From positions 1-11,706 of the forward strand of contig CAKTFL010000021.1 of the NCBI GenBank assembly GCA_934555855.1: 11,706 bases of DNA, read 5' to 3'. The stretch comes from an uncultured Sphingomonas sp. (GTDB taxonomy: Bacteria > Pseudomonadota > Alphaproteobacteria > Sphingomonadales > Sphingomonadaceae). Each line of letters opens with the position of its first letter. Position 1 is the stretch's first letter. Shown piece after piece: positions 1 through 6,907 of this stretch. The notes under the pieces were generated by a model that saw only the letters and a program-made list of their open reading frames with translations, was not told where the DNA came from and ran no database searches. A program made the translations under genes and the position numbers.

Positions 1-833
1 CTTCCGGCCGGCGCGCTCGCGACCAGTTCGAACGGGTCGGGCGGCACGTCGCTCTGTCGATAGCCCTTGGACAGTGCCGCCGCGAGCGGCGCGGGCACCG
101 GCTGGCGAAAGGTGGTGAGACCCATCCGCAGGGGCGTTAGGATGTGCCGCTCGACATAGGCGGCGAAGGGCTCGCCGGACACCCGCTGGACGATATAACC
201 CGCCAGCGCGGCGCCGTAGTTCGAATAAGCGGGGACCTCGCCGGCCCGGAACAGCTGCGGGCGCCTGTTCTGCTTCAGATATTGCTCGTTGGTCTTGAAC
301 CGTGCGGGGTCGCTGGCGAGCAGGTCCTTCAGACCTTCCTCGAACCCGCCGCGATGCCGCATCAGGTCGTTCATCGTGATCGCACGTCCGTCCTTGGGCA
401 CGATACGGAAATCGAGATAGCGGTTGATATCCGCGTTGAGATCGATCCGCCCCGCCTCCACCAGCTGCATCACCGCTGTCCAGGTGAGCAGCTTGGAGGT
501 GGAGCCGATCCGCATCAGGGTGCGGTCGACATCCATCGGCGCCTTCGTCGCGACGTCCGCATAACCATAGCCCTTCTTGACGAGGACCTGGCCGTCCTTG
601 ACCACCACGACCTGCGCGCCGGCGATCTTGCCGGCCTTCAACGCCGCGGGAAAATAGCCGTCCAGCCAGGCCGCCAGGTCGGCGGCGGTCAGGGCCGGGG
701 TTGCCGTGCCCGGCGTCGCCGGAGCCGAGGCGGGCGGCGTCGCGGGCCGGGGCGCAACCGGCAGGTCGCTTTGCGCGACAGCCGTCGCTGCCGTGATCGC
801 GCAGGCGAGCGCGGCAATCCATCGGCGCATCAT
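1..833 (-). CDS. Periplasmic serine hydrolase (beta-lactamase / S12 fold), N-terminal 277 residues, cut by window edge
   Basis: This is the 5' part of a gene that runs off the left edge. The start ATG at 833 overlaps the previous gene's TGA in an ATGA, with a GAGGGAG ribosome site 7 nt upstream; a second in-frame ATG follows directly at 830. A signal peptide occupies about residues 1-20 (end AVAQ), followed by a Pro/Ala/Thr-rich linker (about 21-48). The class C beta-lactamase/PBP-like fold then shows S111-T-S-K114 (nucleophile and general base, SxxK) and Y203-S-N205 (YxN). The third motif (HxG) would lie beyond the window. By eye it aligns almost without gaps to the hydrolase at 9179-11173, one residue out of register, so the two are paralogues; it may therefore also carry C-terminal membrane segments. 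Members of this fold include D-aminopeptidases, DD-peptidases and esterases; the substrate cannot be read. A periplasmic peptidase acting on D-residue peptides is inferred from context. Confidence 0.9.
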   Translation of the reverse strand, partial: MMRRWIAALACAITAATAVAQSDLPVAPRPATPPASAPATPGTATPALTAADLAAWLDGYFPAALKAGKIAGAQVVVVKDGQVLVKKGYGYADVATKAPMDVDRTLMRIGSTSKLLTWTAVMQLVEAGRIDLNADINRYLDFRIVPKDGRAITMNDLMRHRGGFEEGLKDLLASDPARFKTNEQYLKQNRRPQLFRAGEVPAYSNYGAALAGYIVQRVSGEPFAAYVERHILTPLRMGLTTFRQPVPAPLAAALSKGYRQSDVPPDPFELVASAPAG

Positions 834-2404
834 CGTGTCGCTCCCTCGGGCGTGAAGTTCAGGTCCTGATAGTCGAAGCTGAAATCCGCGATCGGCGAGA
901 CCGGCCTGGCGGTGATCCGCGAAACTTTCCCCTCTGCATCGAGCGCGAAGGTCAGATAGGCGGGCTCGATCGCCGGATCGTCGAACCGCGCGATGAACGT
1001 GTCGTAGCGGTAATGCTCCAGCCGCCCGGTCATCCGGGGCGTGGTGGTGAAATCGGCCGACAGCCCCTTGGCGTCCGACCCGATGGCGAGTGTCCCGTAC
1101 CAGGGATCGACGTAGCGGCCCGTATAGCCCGCCGTCGGCAGCGAGGGGCCGGCTTTGTCGGCAGGTGCCGGGGCCGCCTGTCGGATCGCTGCCTCCGCCC
1201 CCGCGATCCGCTCCCGCCTGAACGCGGCGAAGCGCGCTGCCCAGTCCTGCTTCGGCGCGCCGAGATAATGGTCGAGCAACTCGTACATCAGGCCATAGCG
1301 CGGCTCGATCTCCTCGCTGTTCACCGCGATGGCGAAGCCGACGTTGCGTTCGGGGATCATCACCACGACCGTGGTGAACCCGAACAGGCCGCCCGCGTGC
1401 CAGACGATCTTCGCGCCGCGATAATCGCGCACCGTCCAGCCGAGCGCATAAGCTTGATAGCTGGGCAGCGTGCCCGCGATGACGGCCGGCAGCGGCGTGA
1501 TCGGCATCGGGGTGACCGGCGTCCACATCTCCGCCGCCGCCGCCTCGCTGAACAGCCGCCCGCCGCCCGGCACCGCGCCGTGCGACAGCTGGATTTGGAG
1601 CCAGCGCGCGAGGTCATTCGCGCTCGCGGCGATCAGGCCGGCGGGCGCCCCCGCCTGGCCCAGCCGGTCGCGCTCGTCGAGCAGCTTCAGCGGCCCCGTG
1701 CCGCGCACCGCGCCGCCGACCCGTCCGTGCGGCTGGGCGCGATCGGGAGCGCTCAGCTGCCGGGCCATGTCGGCGGTCGCGTCGGCCATCCCCGCCGGCC
1801 GGAAGACATGGTCGCGCATATAGTCTTCCCAGCGTTGGCCGCTGACCGCCTCGATCACCTGCCCCGCGACGGTGTAGAGGATGTTGTCATAGGCGTAGCC
1901 GCTGCGGAAACTGGTCGCCGGTTTCAGATAGCGCAGGCGCCGCACCACTTCCGCCCCCGACAGCCTGCCGCGCGGAACGAGCAGCAGGTCGCCCGCGCCC
2001 AGGCCCAGTCCGCTGCGATGGACGAGCAGGTCGCGCACCGTCATCTCGCGCGTGACCCAGGCGTCGTACATCTGAAAGCCGGGCAGATGATCGATCACCT
2101 TGTCGTCCCAGCCGATCTTGCCGGCATCGACCAGCGTCGCCAGCGCGGCGGCGGTGAACGCCTTGCCGGTGGAGCCGATCATGAACAGCGTATCGGCATC
2201 GACCCTCGCCGACGCGCCCAGCTTTCGCACGCCATAGCCCCTGGCGAGAACGACCTTGCCCTTTTCGACGATGGCGACCGCCACGCCCGGCGTTTGCGTC
2301 GCCTGGCGGACCGCCTCCACCCGCGCGTCGAATCCCGCTGGCGGATCGGCGAACGCCGGGGTGGCGAACAGCAGCAGGGGCACGCCCGAAAGGAACAGCT
2401 TCAT
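830..2404 (-). CDS. Secreted serine hydrolase (beta-lactamase / S12 fold) with C-terminal DUF3471 domain
   Basis: 524 residues. The start ATG at 2404 forms an ATGA overlap with the upstream membrane-protein gene and has a GGAGA ribosome site. The reading frame stays open much further upstream, but that part is a shadow of the neighbouring gene. A signal peptide (about 1-19, ending AFA before DPP) points to the periplasm. Catalytic motifs of the class C beta-lactamase/PBP-like fold are all present: S78-T-G-K81 (SxxK), Y172-D-N174 (YxN) and H336-A-G-G (HxG). Residues about 420-515 (from GYTGRYVDPWYGTLAI) match the DUF3471 beta domain often found behind this fold in D-aminopeptidase-like and esterase-like proteins. 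It is clearly more distant from the other two hydrolases here than they are from each other: no Pro-rich linker and no C-terminal membrane segments. The reaction is probably hydrolysis of a peptide, amide or ester by acyl-serine chemistry; D-peptide trimming is inferred from the neighbours. Confidence 0.93.
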   Translation of the reverse strand: MKLFLSGVPLLLFATPAFADPPAGFDARVEAVRQATQTPGVAVAIVEKGKVVLARGYGVRKLGASARVDADTLFMIGSTGKAFTAAALATLVDAGKIGWDDKVIDHLPGFQMYDAWVTREMTVRDLLVHRSGLGLGAGDLLLVPRGRLSGAEVVRRLRYLKPATSFRSGYAYDNILYTVAGQVIEAVSGQRWEDYMRDHVFRPAGMADATADMARQLSAPDRAQPHGRVGGAVRGTGPLKLLDERDRLGQAGAPAGLIAASANDLARWLQIQLSHGAVPGGGRLFSEAAAAEMWTPVTPMPITPLPAVIAGTLPSYQAYALGWTVRDYRGAKIVWHAGGLFGFTTVVVMIPERNVGFAIAVNSEEIEPRYGLMYELLDHYLGAPKQDWAARFAAFRRERIAGAEAAIRQAAPAPADKAGPSLPTAGYTGRYVDPWYGTLAIGSDAKGLSADFTTTPRMTGRLEHYRYDTFIARFDDPAIEPAYLTFALDAEGKVSRITARPVSPIADFSFDYQDLNFTPEGATR

Positions 2405-3528
2405 GACGGCGTCTCCGACAGGATCGCCGGCGCGCCGACCCGCCGAAAGGCGACGGTCAGTAGCAGCGGCAGGACGTAAAGCAGGATCAGCACCCAGGCG
2501 AGCGCGCGATATCCCGAGGCGATCAGCGGCACGAGCCCGATCCGCTCGGCGATCAACATGCACGGGACCAGCAGCAGCAGCGCCGCCAAGGCGCGGGTCG
2601 CCGGGCGAAGGACGATGCGACCGCCACTTGCGTGAGCGATCCGCTCGTTGACGGCATGGACGGCGCCCGTGCCGCTTTCCAGCAGCGCGGCGAAGATCAT
2701 CGCCTGGAACATGAGGTGGAACGCCGGAGCGCCGAGCCGGACCAGCATGTAATCGGACGGCAGCACCGCGCCTGCGATCTCGGGCAGGAACGCCGTCATG
2801 CCGACGAAGAACAGCAGCGCCGGCAGCATCGCGAGCGGCGCGGCCACCGCCCCGGCGATCAGAGCGTCGCGGCCGGAGCGGAAGTGCCGCGTCACCGGCA
2901 GCACGATCACCGCGCCGACGATGTTGTACCCGGCATAGGTAATCCCGCCGAGCGCCCAGTCGCCCGAAGGAGGAGACGCAACGGCGAAGGCCCGGCCGAT
3001 GCGGTCTCCGACCCCTGACAACACCAGCGCCAGGAACACGGCATAGGTCGCGTAGAGCAGCACTGAGACCCATACGAACACGCGCTCCACCCCGGCATTG
3101 CCGAACGCGACGCAGCCGACAATGCCGGTCATCAGCGCCAGCGTGCCCACGACCGGCGCCACGCCCAGGGTCGCCGCGGCGATTGCGCCCGCCGCCGCCC
3201 CGAACACGGCGAGGATCAGCACCAGGAACGCGGCATAGGCGACCTCGAACGCAGGCCACCCCCGTCCCAGCAGCACGCGAAAGAAGCTGCGATAGTCCCG
3301 CGCACCGACCAGATGCGCGAAGTAGAAGGTCGCCGCCGCCACCACCGCCCAGATCAGCATCGCCAGCAGCATAGCCGCCAGCCCGCCCCACGGCCCCGCC
3401 GGCAGGAAGAATTCGGCGATCTCGCGTCCAGTGGCATAGCCGCCGCCGATCACCACCGCCTTGAAGGCCAGACCCGGCAGGACGAACCTGCGAAAGCGAT
3501 CGATCGTAACGGGGCTCAGGCCCGACAT
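2401..3528 (-). CDS. YkvI-like integral membrane protein, probable transporter
   Basis: 375 residues with about ten hydrophobic segments (roughly 14-33, 48-74, 89-121, 127-146, 150-172, 196-218, 225-252, 268-290, 305-330 and 335-358). The N-terminal segment has a Gly-rich break, GGGYATGREIAEFF, resembling the GAGFATGQE motif of YkvI-family (COG3949) proteins, which are thought to be related to LeuT-fold amino-acid carriers. A second typical stretch is GYNIVGAVIVLP around 200. The start ATG at 3528 lies inside the upstream DgcN-type gene (13-bp overlap) with no clear ribosome site, so translation is probably coupled. Its 3' end overlaps the next hydrolase gene by ATGA. The family has no well-established substrate as far as I know. 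Position right behind a D-glutamate-type enzyme suggests transport of an amino acid, an acyl-amino acid or a small peptide product; this is inference. Confidence 0.85.
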   Translation of the reverse strand: MSGLSPVTIDRFRRFVLPGLAFKAVVIGGGYATGREIAEFFLPAGPWGGLAAMLLAMLIWAVVAAATFYFAHLVGARDYRSFFRVLLGRGWPAFEVAYAAFLVLILAVFGAAAGAIAAATLGVAPVVGTLALMTGIVGCVAFGNAGVERVFVWVSVLLYATYAVFLALVLSGVGDRIGRAFAVASPPSGDWALGGITYAGYNIVGAVIVLPVTRHFRSGRDALIAGAVAAPLAMLPALLFFVGMTAFLPEIAGAVLPSDYMLVRLGAPAFHLMFQAMIFAALLESGTGAVHAVNERIAHASGGRIVLRPATRALAALLLLVPCMLIAERIGLVPLIASGYRALAWVLILLYVLPLLLTVAFRRVGAPAILSETPS

Positions 3529-4532
3529 GCGTCGAGCAGCCGGTCGAACGCCGCGCCGCCGCGCAGCGGATCGGCGGCGGGCAACGCCAGCCGGTCGCCC
3601 GTTTCCGCAATCGCCCGCGCCGCCTCGTCATTGTCCAAGCCGCCGGTGTTCAGGCTGATCCCGGCGCAGCGGATCTCGGGATTGGTCAGCCTGCCCAGCG
3701 CCAGCGTCTGTTCGACCACCGCCTCGATTGACGGCACCGGGACATGCGTGCCCAGCATCCGGGTCCGCCCCGGCTGATGGCACACCACGAACAGGTCGGG
3801 CTGGCTGCCATGCAGCAGCGCCAGCGACACGCCGGCATAGGCCGGGTGGAACAGCGACCCCTGCCCCTCCACCACGTCGAGGTGATCGGGCGCGGCGTCG
3901 GGGCTGAGCAGCTCGGCCGCGCCGGCGGCGAAGTCGGCGATCACCGCGTCGATCGCGATCCCCTCCCCCGCGATCATGATGCCGGTTTGCCCGCTCGCCC
4001 GGAAGGTCGCGTCCACGCCTCGCGCCGACAGCCCCCGCGCGATCGCAAGGGCGGTGTATTTCTTGCCGAGAGCGCAGTCGGTGCCGACCGTCAGTAATCG
4101 CAGGCCGGAGCGCTTGCGCCCCGTCGCGACCGGCAGGTCGACGGGAGGTTCCCGCAGGTCGATCAGGCGCGTCCCCGCCCGCTCCGCCGCGTCGCGGAGC
4201 GGCGCGATCCCGGCCAGGCGCGTGTGCATTCCCGCCACCAGATCGAGCCCCGCCTCGACTGCCGCCAGCAGCTCCGCCATCCATGAAGGCGGGATGACGC
4301 CCCCCTGATTGGCCACCCCGATCACCATGGCGCGCGCTCCCCGCTCCGCCGCCTCGCGCGGGGACAGGCGTGGCAGGCCGGTCGACACCGTAGCGGCCGG
4401 CAGGGCATGTTCGCCCAGGCAGCGATCGGGCGCCCAGTCCCTCAAGCCGAATGCCGTTTTGGCAAAGCCGGGCTCCACCGCGTCCCCGAGAAACAGCAGG
4501 TAGGGCGCCGGCAGGGCATGAACGCCGGTCAT
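3516..4532 (-). CDS. dgcN: DUF1611 / DgcN-family P-loop protein, probable D-glutamate N-acetyltransferase
   Basis: 338 residues from ATG 4532, which lies 4 nt after the receptor stop with AGGA about 10 nt upstream. A TTG 21 nt further upstream is possible but would overlap the receptor. The N-terminal domain (about 1-135) is the DUF1611_N type (VIGVANQGGVIPPSW at 70-84). The C-terminal domain carries a P-loop-like G150-T-D-C-A-L-G-K-K158, then ASGQTGIMIAG (179-189), VEGQGSLFHPAYAG (221-234), HGSQPD (241-246), and a final ADPLRGGAAFD. Length and motif order are normal for the family. DgcN was described as adding an acetyl group to D-glutamate in the DgcN-DgcA route, after which DgcA racemises N-acetyl-D-Glu. 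The epimerase at 8166-9179 is the matching partner, but here three genes' length apart. Cytoplasmic. Other DUF1611 members may have other substrates, so the family call is firm and the reaction is by analogy. Confidence 0.85.
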   Translation of the reverse strand: MTGVHALPAPYLLFLGDAVEPGFAKTAFGLRDWAPDRCLGEHALPAATVSTGLPRLSPREAAERGARAMVIGVANQGGVIPPSWMAELLAAVEAGLDLVAGMHTRLAGIAPLRDAAERAGTRLIDLREPPVDLPVATGRKRSGLRLLTVGTDCALGKKYTALAIARGLSARGVDATFRASGQTGIMIAGEGIAIDAVIADFAAGAAELLSPDAAPDHLDVVEGQGSLFHPAYAGVSLALLHGSQPDLFVVCHQPGRTRMLGTHVPVPSIEAVVEQTLALGRLTNPEIRCAGISLNTGGLDNDEAARAIAETGDRLALPAADPLRGGAAFDRLLDACRA

Positions 4533-4536
4533 CGCT

Positions 4537-6852
4537 TCAGAATCCTGCGCCAAGCGTGATGCCGATCACCCGCGGCCGGATCACGCCCGTCGCCACCGCG
4601 CCGAAGGGAAGATTGCCCTCCCCCGACACACTGGTCTTGCCGACGGCATTGGTCAGGTTCTTGGCATAGGCCTCAATCGAGAACCGGCCCAGCTCGACCC
4701 CCGCCCGCAGGTCCGCGACCGTGTAAGAGGGCAAGCGGTATTGCCGTCCGATCAGGGCCAGCGCGGCCGGGCTGTACGGCCCGGATTGCTCGCCGACAAA
4801 GCGCAGCGATCCGCCGACGTAAGCCATGGCCTCGCCGCCCAACCGCCACTGATAATCCTCGTTGACCGATACCGCATATCTGGGCGTGAACGGCAGCTGG
4901 TCGCCGTCGCGCCCGCCGACCAGCGGATCGGTATCGTCGCGGAGCCTGGCGTCGGTATAGGCGCCGTTGATCGACACCGTATAGCCGCGCGTCGGCCGCA
5001 GGGTGGCGGTGAACTCGACGCCGTCGCTCTTCGCCTTGCCGCCATTGGCGTTGACGCCGAAATCGTCGATCTGCGCGAAGAGCTGGATGTCAGACCAGTC
5101 GATATGGAACGCGGCAAGGTCGATGGCGAAGCTGCGGTCGTCCGTTTCCGCCTTCATCCCGACTTCGTAGCTGATCAGCGAGTCGGACTCGTAAGTCTTG
5201 ATGTCGGTCGGCGCGCCCGGCGGGACGATGTTCGGTCCGCCGGGGCGAAAGCCCTTGGAGACACGGGCGTAGATCGCGCCGTTTCTGGCGAACTTGAATT
5301 TGGGCGCGACCTGCCAGGTGAATACGTCCTCCTTCGACGCCGACGACAGCACCGGCGGCGCGAGCAGCCCGGTGCCGCCCTGATCCGCATCCTGGTCGTT
5401 GTGGCTGTAGCGGCCGCCGAACGTCAGGTCGAAGCGCGGTCCGACATGCAGGGTACCGTTGGCGAAGCCCGCAAACTCCTTGTAACGCGACCGGCTGAAG
5501 ATATCCGCCAGCTGCGGCACGCCGTCGAAGATCGTCAGCGTGTTCTGCTCATACACGTCGATCCGCTGGAGGATCTCGCCCTTTTCATGATTGTAATAGC
5601 CGCCGACCAGCCATTCGAACGTGTCGCTGGCGGGCGAGGCCAGGCGCAGTTCCTGCGTGAACCGCTCCACGTCGGTATGCTGGACGAGGCCAACGTCCGC
5701 GATCGGCCCGGTCGCATCGTCGTACAGGCCGAGCTGGCTGCCATAGGCGACGGTCAGGTCGTCACGCAGCGATTGCTTGAGCGTGCTGTAGCTGGTCGAT
5801 GAGGTCAGGCTGGCAAAGCCCAGATCCAGATCGACCGCCGCGTTATACAGCCGATAGGCGATGTTCGTGTATTCGGGCACATATTGCGATTGGGTCAGGC
5901 CGCCATACAGCGTCTTCAGCGTGGCGGGATCGCTCGCCACGGAGGTCTCCGCGTCGGAATCCAGGTTCTGGAGGATCGCGGTCAGCCGGATCGACACCCC
6001 GTCGTTCGGCTTGAACAGCGCCGACACGCGACCGCCATAGCTTTTGGAGCCGTTGATGTCGCGGGCGACGTCCGATCCTCCCGTTCCGACCCCGTCGATG
6101 AAGCCGGAATAATCGCGGTAAAAGCCGGATGCGCGGATCGCGAAGCTGCCCGACAGGGGCAAATTGACCAGCGCCGATCCCATATAGGACAGGTCGCCGC
6201 CCTTTACCGATTCCAGGCTCGCCCGCCCCCGCGCTTCCACCCGGTCGGTGCTGGGCGCGTTGGTCACGAACTTCAGCACCCCGCCGAGCGAGCTTGCCCC
6301 GTACAGCGTGCCCTGCGGCCCGCGCAGCACCTCCAACCGCGCGACGTCGAACGTGTCGAGTTCCCCGGCCAGGATCGCGGCGTTGACCTGTCCGCTGGAC
6401 GACCCGAACGGCGTTTCGTCGATATAGGTCGCGACCGTCGCGGCGACGCCGCCGGTGTTGATGCCGCGCAGCACGATCCGCGCCTCGCCCGGATTGCTCT
6501 GGGCCAGCTGAAGCCCTGGCACCAGCTTGGCATAATCCTGAAAGCTGAACGCCTGCTGCCGTTCCAGCGTCTCGCCGCCGATCACCGACACCGATTGCGG
6601 CACGTCGATCAGCACCTGCACCCGCTTCTGCGCGGTGACGACCACATCCTCGCCATGGGTGCCGGCCGGGCCGGCGGAGCGCGGCGTGCCGCCAGCCGGC
6701 GTGCCCTGGCCGGTCCCGGTGGCATCCTGCTGCGTCGCGGGCGCTTCGGACGCGACCGCAGCAAGCGCCGCACTCTGGGCCGACGCCGCGTCGGCCGCGA
6801 GCAGCGCGGCGATCACTCCGGATACGGATGTTGCGAGCCGGCCAGCCTTCAT
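4537..6852 (-). CDS. TonB-dependent outer-membrane receptor
   Basis: 771 residues, ATG at 6852 with AAGGGG six nt upstream. Signal peptide about 1-25 (ADAASAQ), then a low-complexity Ala/Thr/Gly linker (26-66) and a TonB-box-like stretch EDVVVTAQKR (68-77). The plug domain covers about 80-200, with LEVLRGPQGTLYGASSLGG (173-191) typical of sphingomonad and related receptors. The rest is a beta-barrel rich in alternating aromatic residues, ending in the C-terminal Phe (GITLGAGF) expected for outer-membrane insertion. There is no N-terminal signalling (STN) domain, so it is not expected to control a FecI/FecR-type sigma system. The ligand cannot be read from sequence. Sitting directly after a peptide transporter and before a DgcN-type enzyme, an organic peptide ligand is more likely than an iron siderophore (inference). 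It is the only gene of the cluster with a sizeable upstream gap. Confidence 0.95.
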   Translation of the reverse strand: MKAGRLATSVSGVIAALLAADAASAQSAALAAVASEAPATQQDATGTGQGTPAGGTPRSAGPAGTHGEDVVVTAQKRVQVLIDVPQSVSVIGGETLERQQAFSFQDYAKLVPGLQLAQSNPGEARIVLRGINTGGVAATVATYIDETPFGSSSGQVNAAILAGELDTFDVARLEVLRGPQGTLYGASSLGGVLKFVTNAPSTDRVEARGRASLESVKGGDLSYMGSALVNLPLSGSFAIRASGFYRDYSGFIDGVGTGGSDVARDINGSKSYGGRVSALFKPNDGVSIRLTAILQNLDSDAETSVASDPATLKTLYGGLTQSQYVPEYTNIAYRLYNAAVDLDLGFASLTSSTSYSTLKQSLRDDLTVAYGSQLGLYDDATGPIADVGLVQHTDVERFTQELRLASPASDTFEWLVGGYYNHEKGEILQRIDVYEQNTLTIFDGVPQLADIFSRSRYKEFAGFANGTLHVGPRFDLTFGGRYSHNDQDADQGGTGLLAPPVLSSASKEDVFTWQVAPKFKFARNGAIYARVSKGFRPGGPNIVPPGAPTDIKTYESDSLISYEVGMKAETDDRSFAIDLAAFHIDWSDIQLFAQIDDFGVNANGGKAKSDGVEFTATLRPTRGYTVSINGAYTDARLRDDTDPLVGGRDGDQLPFTPRYAVSVNEDYQWRLGGEAMAYVGGSLRFVGEQSGPYSPAALALIGRQYRLPSYTVADLRAGVELGRFSIEAYAKNLTNAVGKTSVSGEGNLPFGAVATGVIRPRVIGITLGAGF

Positions 6853-6863
6853 ATCGCGCCCCT

Positions 6864-6874
6864 TGATCCTGTTC
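6864..6874 (-). repeat. GA(A/T)CAGGATCA box, copy in the receptor-gene leader
   Basis: On the minus strand this reads GAACAGGATCA. It differs at one base from GATCAGGATCA at 11260-11270 in the divergent control region. A shorter CAGGA copy lies at 6887-6891 in the spacer of the candidate receptor promoter. The three sites are in the only two intergenic stretches of the window. Shared control by the divergent regulator is possible but unproven; the match is short enough to be chance. Confidence 0.3.
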
Positions 6875-6878
6875 AGAG

Positions 6879-6907
6879 ATGTTCTGTCCTGGTTAGAGAA
6901 TTGTCAA
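6879..6907 (-). promoter_or_regulatory. Candidate internal promoter for the TonB-dependent receptor
   Basis: A perfect -35 hexamer TTGACA (6907-6902, overlapping the stop codon of the peptide transporter gene) is followed after exactly 17 nt by GAACAT (6884-6879), a weak -10 with three of six consensus bases. The gap between the two genes is 51 bp, the largest in the cluster, so separate initiation for the receptor is reasonable. The -10 is poor, hence moderate confidence. Confidence 0.4.

Noticed and set aside
144..869. A 241-residue plus-strand open frame at the left edge
   Set aside because: Antisense to the partial serine hydrolase with signal peptide, SxxK and YxN motifs; no domain in the plus-strand reading.
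1013..2479. A 488-residue plus-strand open frame
   Set aside because: Antisense to the DUF3471 hydrolase, which shows all catalytic motifs. The plus-strand translation is Arg-rich with no recognisable domain.
2405..3631. A 933-residue minus-strand open frame (830-3631) that would fuse a long N-terminal part to the DUF3471 hydrolase
   Set aside because: The upstream part is Arg/Gly-rich shadow sequence of the YkvI-like gene in another frame. The hydrolase has its own ATG, ribosome site and signal peptide at 2404.
4533..4553. TTG start for the DUF1611 protein at 4553
   Set aside because: It would overlap the receptor gene by 17 bp and add seven residues without family support; ATG 4532 has an AGGA site at reasonable distance.
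6871..6886. Small inverted repeat CAGA-GATGT-TCTG between the transporter and receptor genes as a terminator or attenuator
   Set aside because: Arms are only four base pairs, low in GC and without a following T-run, so it is unlikely to stop transcription.
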